Of a DNA stretch of 42,125 bases, positions 28,479 through 37,235 are shown piece by piece (position 1 is the stretch's first letter; each line of letters begins with the position of its first letter). This DNA comes from an archaeon (GTDB taxonomy: Archaea > Thermoproteota > Thermoprotei > Thermofilales > JAPDKD01). The position numbers were made by a program, and so were the translations under genes. Below the pieces are notes generated by a model. It had not been told where the DNA came from. It saw nothing but the letters and a program-made list of their open reading frames with translations, and did not search any database. The stretch covers positions 1 through 42,125 of the forward strand of contig JAPDKD010000029.1 of the NCBI GenBank assembly GCA_029258735.1, in the 5' to 3' direction.

Positions 28479-28950
28479 CCATGCAATATTATCAATGTTA
28501 TCCGTCTATCAACTCCCTCTATTTTCCGAGTTTTTAAATACTTTGCTGTATTCGGCAGTTGTGGGGTCGGCGGTAGCATTGGGGTTAATTAGCGTTAAAG
28601 CAGGGTTGTTAGCTGCCTTAATTACATACATGGCGTCTGTTCTTTTTTCTTTAAACAACGTGGGTTTTGCTCAAGCCTTTCTTTACTGGCTTAGCCTTCT
28701 CTTTGAGGTTGGTTTCACAGTTTTAGTGTCATGCGCATTCATAAATCAAATTAGGGTTGAAAAGATTGTTGCATGGACTTTTATTTCTAATTTCTTAGCT
28801 ATATTGACTTTAGCAGTACTAGAGTATGGTAGAAATCCTGACTATGTTTTTAGCGTTATTTTGCCTTGGTCGACTCCTCACCTGCTACTTTCTGCCCTTA
28901 TGACCCCTGTTTTCTATTTTCTTTATTCCAGCAAAATCCACCAGGGATAA
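28438..28950 (+). CDS. Hypothetical polytopic membrane protein
   Basis: 170 aa ORF with ~4-5 hydrophobic helices; overlaps both neighbours (41 nt at the 5' end, 66 nt at the 3' end). Confidence 0.55.
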   Translation: MNRRKVWFGGILLIHAILSMLSVYQLPLFSEFLNTLLYSAVVGSAVALGLISVKAGLLAALITYMASVLFSLNNVGFAQAFLYWLSLLFEVGFTVLVSCAFINQIRVEKIVAWTFISNFLAILTLAVLEYGRNPDYVFSVILPWSTPHLLLSALMTPVFYFLYSSKIHQG

Positions 28951-30708
28951 TAGTATTATTGTAATTAGTAATGCAACGTCGACATTAAGTGCTTTCATTA
29001 TGTTTAGTTTTACTGGTACGGGTTTGTTGTCGTCTTCTCCGGGCACTATATCGTTTGGGTCTACTTGAACTGTTAACGGTTCAAACGGCAGAGATATATC
29101 TTTCTCGCCTTGTGTGCCATTCACCCATAAAGTTACTGTTATAGATGTTAGCCTCGTGTTTATTCTTACTGGGACCAGAGCTATAACAGGGTCTCCCGTA
29201 TTTTTTACCTTTAGGTGCAAAGTATAGGTTAGGCCTGTTTGTTTTGCGTAGGTTTCAACGCTATAGTGCGGCACGCCTGACCCGTATACCCAGGAATTAA
29301 AGAACCAGTCTAGGCTTGCCCCGTAAACTCGCTCGGCTTCTACTTTAAAGTCTCTTAGTTTGCATATTTTAAATCGGTATTTTTCCTGTAATCTGTGCAT
29401 GAGTTCAAAATATTTTGCATCACCCATCAACCAGTTTAGCATTCGCAGAACCATTGCTCCCTTGTTATATACTATAGTGAAGTATGCTTGCGAATCTGCG
29501 CCGAAATCGAACACTGACCACGCTATCGGATAATCCTTGTCCCTAATTTTTAGGAACCGATAGTAGGGGCGCCTGACTGTTAAGTCAAATATTTCTTCGA
29601 ACTTTTTTTCACCGTACACCCACTTAAAGTACAGAGTGTCAGAATACTCGGCAAAGGGCTCGTCCATTATGGGTTCAAGTCCTTCGTGGTTTCCAACCAT
29701 GCCGTACCACCAGTTGTGTGCTGTTTCGTGCGCTACGACAAGTTCTAGGATTGTTTTTCTTTGTGGCGAGTATAAGCTTGATGTTATCATTACGAACATC
29801 GGATACTCCATTCCTCCGAACCAGCCATATACTTCGACAACACGGAATTCTGAGTAAGCGTATTCACCGTAGTATTTACTGTAAAGCTCTATAGATTTTA
29901 TTGCTGTGTTAAGCGCTATTTCGCCTGCCACTTCGTGGCCTAAAAGATAATAGGAATAAACCTTTACTTTTCTTCTGCCGACACTAGCCTCGCCGCTTAC
30001 AACCTCATAGTTCTTACTGACAGCGGCGGCGAATTCCCTTACTGGAAGCGGCGTATACCATTTATATATCCATTCGCCAGCTTTCTTTTTTATTTCATCT
30101 AGCCTGCCAGTAGCAGCCATTACATAGCCTTCGGGCACGGAGAAAGTTATGTTGTAGTATGCGCATTCAAAATAGAAGCTTTCTCCAGCATCCCAATACG
30201 GGTCTAGATTCCATCCCCGCTCGTCGTACACTGCCATGATAGGGTACCAGTGGGCTAAAGCGAATACTCCTGCGTAGTAGCCGAAACGATCTTCTTTAAT
30301 CGGAATTTTTACTTTAAACGATATTTCTATTTTTATAGAACTTGAAGGTAAAAGGGGCGTGGGTAAGAAGATTTTCAGAATTGTTCTATCTTCTCCTGTT
30401 ACAATAAATTTTGCCTCCTTTCCGTCAATACTTATTTTCCTTATTTCAATGGAGCCCCCTAGGCTTTTAAATGAGGGAGCGTTTGGATATACATGTAGAT
30501 AAAGCTCGTTAAATCCTAGGTCGCGCCTGTTTGTGTAATAGATTGTTTCGTTAGCTTGAATTTCTAGTTTTTCAACGTTTAACTTTGCTGATATTATATA
30601 CTTGTCATAAGAGTTTACCGCAGCAACCGCAAGAGTGGGAGTTGAACAGGTGCAGAAAAATAGAAAGGTGATAATAGTAATTAGAATGAAAAATTTATTG
30701 TTGTGCAT
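28885..30708 (-). CDS. Membrane-anchored M1 family (gluzincin) metallopeptidase
   Basis: N-terminal signal-like helix; 'GGMEYP'; 'VVAHETAHNWWYGMVGNHEGLEPIMDEPFAEY' = HExxH-18-E; C-terminal TM 'VALLITIILLSLVDFAGI' followed by basic residues. Confidence 0.88.
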   Translation of the reverse strand: MHNNKFFILITIITFLFFCTCSTPTLAVAAVNSYDKYIISAKLNVEKLEIQANETIYYTNRRDLGFNELYLHVYPNAPSFKSLGGSIEIRKISIDGKEAKFIVTGEDRTILKIFLPTPLLPSSSIKIEISFKVKIPIKEDRFGYYAGVFALAHWYPIMAVYDERGWNLDPYWDAGESFYFECAYYNITFSVPEGYVMAATGRLDEIKKKAGEWIYKWYTPLPVREFAAAVSKNYEVVSGEASVGRRKVKVYSYYLLGHEVAGEIALNTAIKSIELYSKYYGEYAYSEFRVVEVYGWFGGMEYPMFVMITSSLYSPQRKTILELVVAHETAHNWWYGMVGNHEGLEPIMDEPFAEYSDTLYFKWVYGEKKFEEIFDLTVRRPYYRFLKIRDKDYPIAWSVFDFGADSQAYFTIVYNKGAMVLRMLNWLMGDAKYFELMHRLQEKYRFKICKLRDFKVEAERVYGASLDWFFNSWVYGSGVPHYSVETYAKQTGLTYTLHLKVKNTGDPVIALVPVRINTRLTSITVTLWVNGTQGEKDISLPFEPLTVQVDPNDIVPGEDDNKPVPVKLNIMKALNVDVALLITIILLSLVDFAGIKKIENRGHKGRK

Positions 30709-30717
30709 TTTTATCTT

Positions 30718-33700
30718 TCACTGTAAGCCTTCTTTTCTAGCTTTGTTTATGTATTCCTGTCGTTCTTCTGGCTTTAGTCCCCTCCATATTAGTAGCTGTT
30801 TTCTTATTACGTCTGTTATTTGCCGAACGCCTCTAATCCACACGTGTTCTGTACCGCTCAGCCTCTTGAATATGATGGTCCAAGTTGTAGTCTTACCGAC
30901 CGTGTCTACCTTTAGCTGAGTGGTTGTAGCCACTCCCCAGTCGAAAGGTTTGATTCTTACCCTCATGTCCAGCACTCTGCTGCGCCCTCTTTCCACTTTT
31001 TCCTCTCTGTATTTAATGCGTTCTACCATGAAGGGTCCTTCTGCCTGTTCTGACTGGAAAAGCTGTAGGTATTCTTTGAGATATAGTACGGCTCCGGCTA
31101 CTTCGGCTCGGGATATTACGAATGGTATTTTCACGATGTAGGTGTCTCCTCTCCTTACTGCGTGTGCTTCAAGCCTCCATTTTCTCTCGAAGCTCGGCGT
31201 TACTAGCCGTGACGCGTAGCGGACAGGGTAGGCTGTTGCGGCTAGCGTTATTCCGATGGAAGCGAGTATCGAGAATACTATCCACATTGACCCTGCGTTA
31301 ACTTTTAGCCCCGTGACAAGCGTTGGCATGGAGATTCCGGCCATGTATCCGAGGAATGAGCTTACTATAGCTACTATGGTGAACTCCATTAGGAATATTC
31401 CTGCTACGTGCAGTGGTGAGAGTCCTACTGCGCTGAGGATTCCTATCTCTTTGGTTCTTTCGTAGACTGCTCCGAGTATGGAGCTAAGTATGGTAAACAT
31501 CAGAAGAACTTCCGGTATTAGAGCTTCTTGCCCTGTTACTTGCTGAGATGTTAGGGTTGCCATGCGTGTTACTTCATATTTTCCGTCTTTGCTAAGAGCA
31601 TAATATACGTTGTATCTGAAGAGTTGTGTAATTTTTTCAGCGACTTGTGGAGCCTTCTTGGGGTTCTTCAGCGTTATATGTATTGCGAATACTTGTCCTC
31701 CCATCTGTTTTGCTACCTCAACAGGCACAATAACTACCTCGGATGGATCCATGGGCTGGGCAGAGCGGAAGGCAACTCTTCCTCCGGCTTCTACTTCTCT
31801 GGAAAATGGAATAATTACGATTCCGTCGAGGTCTTTTATTGTTGATAGATAGACTTTTGAGTTGTTAATGATTCCTACTATTTCGAATCTTTTACCTAGA
31901 ATTTCTATTTTTCCGCCTATTCTAGCGTCCACTCCAGCTGATTTAAGGAGGTCTGCTAGTTCTGCAGATATTATGCAGACTCTCTCATTGCTATTTATGA
32001 ATGGCCGGCTTCCCGGGGTGAAGATAGCGTCCCAGTTTTCTTCGAAGGCTTTGATTATTTTGAAGTCTGCCGGGTCTAAGCCTAGAATCGCTCCTATAGT
32101 TATGGGCTGTCCCGCTGATGTTCTGGCTATTTCTATTTGCTGTCCTATTGGGTAGTAGAAGATTACTTCTGTTATATGTTCAATGTCGTCTCCGAACGCT
32201 GACTGTATCTGCTTTGACAGCAGTGACGGCAGCGGTCTAAATGAGCTTTCGCGTATTAGTAGTCCTTGGTAGCCGTAGCTTACCTCGTATGTTGCTACAG
32301 GCGCTACGTATCTCGTCGAGAGCACCGAGATTATTGAGACAAACGCCATTGTTGCTATCATTATGGAGATTATTAATAGGGAAGTTCTAACCCACCTTCT
32401 CCTCAGATTTCTGAGACCTAGAGATGCCGCCATCAGCATTGCGCTGAATTTGTCTAATTCTGCGAAGTGTTTTCCTACGAACTTCGTCCTTAGCTCCTTT
32501 ATTGCTTCTGTCGCGTGGCTGAAGGAGATTACTAGCGGCACAATAGACAGGATGAGCATTAGGAATGCTATCGCTACGAGCGGTAGGCTGGCTATTAAGG
32601 TGAAGCCTGGGTGGTTAAATACCATGAACGCTATGGCTGCTAGGAATATTGCTATGAACGCTGCAGCGCGCTTCTTAAGGTCTTCAAATTCGAATATTAG
32701 CCTCTCTAGCAGGTACGCGAAGGGCAGGGCTAACAGTAGGAAGAATACCGAGGCGTATGATGCGTCGAAGAACATTGTTCTTATCGCTACGTAGGCTTTT
32801 CGCTCAAGCAGTAGGGCTAGTACCGCGCTGCCTCTTGCTTCATACCATTTTTTCTGGGCGTAATATTCTTGCGCTTTCTTCCAGTTTGCCGCTGACTCGT
32901 TCATGTTTCTTTCTATGGGGTCTACGAAGAGACCTGTTCTCTTGGCTTCTTGCAGGCGTTTTTCATCGACTTTTCTGAAGCCGATGTAGTTTTCGAAGAT
33001 TGTGAATGGCATTATTACCTGTGTGCCGGGCTTTATGTTGTATCCTCTGGTTTTGTTGTTGAATATGGCTGCATACCACCTGGTTCCACCTAAGTCTACC
33101 ACTGCGTCGAATCTGGGCGTTTGAGCTAGGGCGGGGTTTTCGAAGACGACTAGCGTGCCCGTTGACATTTCTGGTGTTGGTACGAAGCCTACGTTTTCCC
33201 ACACAAAGCCGAAGAATCTCGCGTAGTTCTGAGTATAGTGGTCTATTACTAGGACTGGCAGGAATTCGGATACTGGTGATGCAGTATCGGGGTCAAGCAC
33301 GTCAAAGAACACTAGTGTTCCTGCCCTAAATACGCTGGATTCTATTTTGTTGACTGCTTGGTGCATTCTGGCTCTGAATGCACCTCGCATATATGTGCCG
33401 AAGTCTATTGCGTATTTTACTGGTCCCTCCGGCGGTTCGTCGTTGAAGGGGAAGATGGCATATGTCGCGATGTCGCTGGGCGCGATTGTGTGAATTACAT
33501 ATGTGCCGTTGGAGTCTGTTTTTACTACAAAATAGTGTCTCACGAAGAAGGGTAGCTGTCTAGCTGTTGACATTCCAAAGACTATTACTATCGAGTTGGG
33601 GACGGGTTTGTATACGCCTTCTGATTCGTTGAAGAATACTACTTTTCCTTCAAGGGTTCTTACACGTCCTGGAGCGTAGAGTTTTAGTATATCGTCAGGA

Positions 33701-35103
33701 TAGTCGTCGAGTAGGTATAGTAGAAGGTTTAGATAGGTGCTGCCTAGTTTTTCCGCGACTTCGCCGGGCTTTAGGTCTTTTCGCGAGGTTAATGTTTCGT
33801 AGGTATCTTGAGGTGTTGCTGTTCCCTCCCATATTGCTGGCGACCCGAAAGCTATACCTGGAATCTTTACCATTTCGAATATTTCGAAGTCGAAGTATCT
33901 TAGCCTTAGAACTTCTGCCTGAGTGGGGCTGTAGTCCCATAGTATGAGTTTGAAGCCGTAGTGTTTAGAGTAGGTTTCATTTACCAGCTTTATGAAGTCC
34001 TGCCGTACTGCAAATGTTGCTTGATCGTAGTCTAGCGGATAGTAGCTTTGGAAGTTTCCTCTATTGAATATTCCTGCATTTGCCGAGGATGATGAGAGGG
34101 ATAGTTCGAAAACAAAGCGTATGTCGTTGAGTAGGTCGTCTTTATGCTTGTATACAAACTCTCTGGCGCCTTGTAGGGCTTGGCGATATCCTGAGAAGAA
34201 GCCAAATATTAGTGTGTATCTGTGTTTTTTAGCTGCGGCTATTCTCGCTATTTCTAGCAGAGTTGCGGCGCTTAATGCGTCATCCGCTCCTTGAGCTAGA
34301 GCTGGTATTGCAGACCATGTGTCGTAGTGGGTTATTGCCATTATTGCTTCTTTCCTTTCACCGGGCAGTGTAGCTATTACGTTGTATGAAGGCTTGATTA
34401 CGTACTCCATTTTTACTACTATTTTTCCCTGCATCCCCAGCTGGTATAGTTTGAAGAAGTCTTCCTCGTTTACAGCTATTCGTGGGAAGTCTATTGGTAC
34501 CCAGAATCTCTTCCAGTAGTTATCGTACTCTGTGAATCGTGTTTGATTATTTATTAGGAATATAATTCCCTTCGCCCCTAGGTAGGCTGCCCATCTCCAA
34601 GCTTTCTCACTATCCCATTTCAGCGCAACTATCTTGTCTTTAACATCTATGCCTTCGAAGTCTCTTAGATCTCCGTACTTTGTTTCTACGTATATTACCT
34701 CTCCTTCAAGCCCGTCAGTGTAGGATGTTTCGATCGTATTGGGAAGTAAAGCGTAGGCCTTTATAACCTGCGCGCCTATTTGCGTATATAATACTAGCTC
34801 TGAATGCTGCTCGTATGGTACAGTTACGTTGAACTCCTCCAGCGTAACGTTATATCCATAGCTTGAAAGCACATCCGCAATGTATTTCGCCGCTTCTTCA
34901 CATTGAGGATATCCGGAGATTCGGGGTGCAAAGCTGGAAAGTTTTCTTAGGTGCTCTAGGACGTTGTTAACGTTTACATTAAGTTTTGACGGCTCATAGT
35001 TAGGCGGCAGCGCATATGTACTTGTTGAATAGAGACTCGATAGTATAAACACTGACAGTAATAATATTATTACCAGCTTTTTTCTTATCCTCATATACCT
35101 CAC
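30718..35103 (-). CDS. Fusion protein: signal peptide + PA/M28 peptidase-like domain (apparently degenerate) + carboxypeptidase-regulatory-like domain + FtsX/MacB-type permease + C-terminal domain
   Basis: M28-like 'NVIATLPGERKEAIMAITHYDTW...GADDALSAATLLEIARI'; CarboxypepD_reg-like 'LEGKVVFFNES...VKTDSNGTYVIH'; 'GLRNLRRRWVRTSLLIISIMIATMAFVSII' and 'VYERTKEIGILSAVGLSPLHVAGIFLMEF' FtsX signatures. Confidence 0.82.
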   Translation of the reverse strand: MRYMRIRKKLVIILLLSVFILSSLYSTSTYALPPNYEPSKLNVNVNNVLEHLRKLSSFAPRISGYPQCEEAAKYIADVLSSYGYNVTLEEFNVTVPYEQHSELVLYTQIGAQVIKAYALLPNTIETSYTDGLEGEVIYVETKYGDLRDFEGIDVKDKIVALKWDSEKAWRWAAYLGAKGIIFLINNQTRFTEYDNYWKRFWVPIDFPRIAVNEEDFFKLYQLGMQGKIVVKMEYVIKPSYNVIATLPGERKEAIMAITHYDTWSAIPALAQGADDALSAATLLEIARIAAAKKHRYTLIFGFFSGYRQALQGAREFVYKHKDDLLNDIRFVFELSLSSSSANAGIFNRGNFQSYYPLDYDQATFAVRQDFIKLVNETYSKHYGFKLILWDYSPTQAEVLRLRYFDFEIFEMVKIPGIAFGSPAIWEGTATPQDTYETLTSRKDLKPGEVAEKLGSTYLNLLLYLLDDYPDDILKLYAPGRVRTLEGKVVFFNESEGVYKPVPNSIVIVFGMSTARQLPFFVRHYFVVKTDSNGTYVIHTIAPSDIATYAIFPFNDEPPEGPVKYAIDFGTYMRGAFRARMHQAVNKIESSVFRAGTLVFFDVLDPDTASPVSEFLPVLVIDHYTQNYARFFGFVWENVGFVPTPEMSTGTLVVFENPALAQTPRFDAVVDLGGTRWYAAIFNNKTRGYNIKPGTQVIMPFTIFENYIGFRKVDEKRLQEAKRTGLFVDPIERNMNESAANWKKAQEYYAQKKWYEARGSAVLALLLERKAYVAIRTMFFDASYASVFFLLLALPFAYLLERLIFEFEDLKKRAAAFIAIFLAAIAFMVFNHPGFTLIASLPLVAIAFLMLILSIVPLVISFSHATEAIKELRTKFVGKHFAELDKFSAMLMAASLGLRNLRRRWVRTSLLIISIMIATMAFVSIISVLSTRYVAPVATYEVSYGYQGLLIRESSFRPLPSLLSKQIQSAFGDDIEHITEVIFYYPIGQQIEIARTSAGQPITIGAILGLDPADFKIIKAFEENWDAIFTPGSRPFINSNERVCIISAELADLLKSAGVDARIGGKIEILGKRFEIVGIINNSKVYLSTIKDLDGIVIIPFSREVEAGGRVAFRSAQPMDPSEVVIVPVEVAKQMGGQVFAIHITLKNPKKAPQVAEKITQLFRYNVYYALSKDGKYEVTRMATLTSQQVTGQEALIPEVLLMFTILSSILGAVYERTKEIGILSAVGLSPLHVAGIFLMEFTIVAIVSSFLGYMAGISMPTLVTGLKVNAGSMWIVFSILASIGITLAATAYPVRYASRLVTPSFERKWRLEAHAVRRGDTYIVKIPFVISRAEVAGAVLYLKEYLQLFQSEQAEGPFMVERIKYREEKVERGRSRVLDMRVRIKPFDWGVATTTQLKVDTVGKTTTWTIIFKRLSGTEHVWIRGVRQITDVIRKQLLIWRGLKPEERQEYINKARKEGLQ

Positions 35104-35120
35104 CTTTTTTCTCTAGATGA

Positions 35121-37052
35121 CTAATATATTTCAAACGCCACCGCCTGCCTCACGAAGCTTAACGCCGTCGCTAAACTGATTACTACGCTGGAGCCTGCAA
35201 ATATGCCTGCTGCAACTGTCATAATATACTTGTCTGCCCATTCTTTGCCCAGCTTCTTCTCCATGAGCTTCTTTAGGAGCAGGCCTAACACGATACCTGT
35301 TGAGTTACTGGGCATGTCCAGTATGCCCGCTACGAATCCGAAGAGCGTTGGAAGGCCGAAAAACGGAGACAAATAGGGGAGGAAGCGCGGAATTACTCCT
35401 ATAATGCTTCCCACAATAAACGAGCTGATAATGTAGTCCGGCTTGAATATTGTCCCCAGCTGTCTTGTTATGAATAAAGCTCTTAGAAGAGCGTCGGCCG
35501 GATAGCTTGGAGCGGGCATGAATCTTGACGGCACATCATACACGTACCATAACATGCCAGCTATTATAAGCCCTATGGCCCAAGTCATGTATGTTCCGAG
35601 AATGTGAGCTTTTGCTATGCTGAAAGGTTTGGTGTTTGTTAGTTGGGCTGCTTTGTAGCCTATACATATTGTAGCTCCCCCTATTGGCTGTGCAAGGAAC
35701 GGATTAAACCATACCCAATAGGACATTGGATTTTGCGGTCCAGGTACTGGGGTGGTTAACCATATTGTTACCTCGTTAAGATAGGGTATCGTGAAAAGCC
35801 CGCCTATTATTCCGGCAGATCTCGCTCCAATTATTGTATTTAAGAAGCTGAAAACTGTAGTTATAAGTATCGTCCCTATTAGGAAAGGTATACCCATTGG
35901 AGTAAACATGTAAGACAGACTAGCGAGAGTTAGTGCTGAAGCCAAGAACATTATAATTGCCATTTTCCCCGGTATTACTCCGCTTTTACGCGCGACGTCT
36001 GCAGGCATTTGGAGGAATGTTTTAATAGCTCCCGCTATTTGCTTTGCGCTTAAAATAGTTGGAACTATTCCTATGGCTACGAGTAGGCCTACTGCGAAGC
36101 TTAGCCAAAAGAATAGCTGTGGCTCGTACCATGCCCCCGTTAGAGTCCCCGGTATGAACATCGGTCTGCCTGGAGTATATGGATATTCTTTTAATCCCAT
36201 GCTTATGAATATGGGGGGCAGTATGACATAAGCTACTATTGATGTTACAAACTGCCATATAATCACTATTTCTGGGATTATTAAACCGAGAGCTATGACT
36301 AGGAGATTTGTCGTTATTCCTGTCGTTGCTCCATGAATTATAGGGTCTATCATTTCGGTGAAATCGTAGTGTATTGGGCTGATTATCATGAGCCGCCTGC
36401 CTAGAATTATTTCAGTCAGAGAGGGGAAGAGGATACGTATGGATTCGTAGATTGCGGCCATCATGGTGGCTATTGCGAAAATCCTGTATCGTTCCTTTTC
36501 GCCTCCTGAGAGAGCGATTGCTATTTCTGCGGCTACAGCGCCTGTGGGGAATGGTAGCTTTTCTACTTCAATGAATAATGTTCTAGCTACGAATGATAAC
36601 GAAATATCTGCGGCCAATACAAGCGTCATTGATAAGAGCCCTATTCCAATAGGTAATAGCCAATCGGGATGCCATATCATTCTGTGTATCATTGCGGGGC
36701 TGTTCTCAGGCGGGCAGGACCACCATGGAATGTTCTGTGCTATGCCGAACTGCTTCGTAATAGGGCTTTTCTTTAAATAAACTGTAAAAAGGAAGCCACC
36801 AGTGTATCCTGCTGCTATTGAAGCTCCCCAGCGGATCGTTGCTAGCTCGCTGGCTGAGAGAGGCGACATCATTATGAGGCCGAGCTCTCCGAAGATTAGC
36901 ATCGTGGCGTATGCCGCCGCTATTGTTCCGACAAGCTGACCAGTTGCTAAGTAAACCCATAGTAGAGCTGGCATCATAACGAGTGAAGAGAATAGCATTG
37001 CTAGAAGGGTTCTGGAGGTCAGTCCTTCCTGGAGCTGAACTGTGCTGGACAT
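35121..37052 (-). CDS. OPT-family-like oligopeptide transporter
   Basis: 643 aa polytopic protein; 'VEKLPFPTGAVAAEIAIAL', 'IIGARSAGIIGGLFTIPYLNE', 'IPRFLPYLSPFFGLPTLFGFVAGILDMPSNSTGIVLGLLL'. Confidence 0.65.
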   Translation of the reverse strand: MSSTVQLQEGLTSRTLLAMLFSSLVMMPALLWVYLATGQLVGTIAAAYATMLIFGELGLIMMSPLSASELATIRWGASIAAGYTGGFLFTVYLKKSPITKQFGIAQNIPWWSCPPENSPAMIHRMIWHPDWLLPIGIGLLSMTLVLAADISLSFVARTLFIEVEKLPFPTGAVAAEIAIALSGGEKERYRIFAIATMMAAIYESIRILFPSLTEIILGRRLMIISPIHYDFTEMIDPIIHGATTGITTNLLVIALGLIIPEIVIIWQFVTSIVAYVILPPIFISMGLKEYPYTPGRPMFIPGTLTGAWYEPQLFFWLSFAVGLLVAIGIVPTILSAKQIAGAIKTFLQMPADVARKSGVIPGKMAIIMFLASALTLASLSYMFTPMGIPFLIGTILITTVFSFLNTIIGARSAGIIGGLFTIPYLNEVTIWLTTPVPGPQNPMSYWVWFNPFLAQPIGGATICIGYKAAQLTNTKPFSIAKAHILGTYMTWAIGLIIAGMLWYVYDVPSRFMPAPSYPADALLRALFITRQLGTIFKPDYIISSFIVGSIIGVIPRFLPYLSPFFGLPTLFGFVAGILDMPSNSTGIVLGLLLKKLMEKKLGKEWADKYIMTVAAGIFAGSSVVISLATALSFVRQAVAFEIY

Positions 37053-37235
37053 TTTTACACCTCTTCATTTTAAAGCTATTTTTTATCAATGGATACCCCT
37101 ATATTTAAATAATTCCAGCTAAAGAGTTCTTTAATTAAAAATTTTTATAAGAAGAGCATCATTAAGCGATGGATGATATTTAGAACGTATAAATTTCAGA
37201 AAAAATATCAATATATTTTAATATATGTTGCTTTT

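Noticed and set aside
30718-35103. Active M28 aminopeptidase interpretation
   Set aside because: By eye only the HxD and DD motifs are retained; the Glu-Glu, Asp and late His ligands appear lost, so an active di-zinc site is unlikely without structural proof.
37053-37235. Possible C/D box sRNA or attenuator in the inter-OPT spacer ('GATGGATGATATTT')
   Set aside because: No complete C (RUGAUGA) plus D (CUGA) pair with proper spacing; AT-rich promoter-like sequence explains it.
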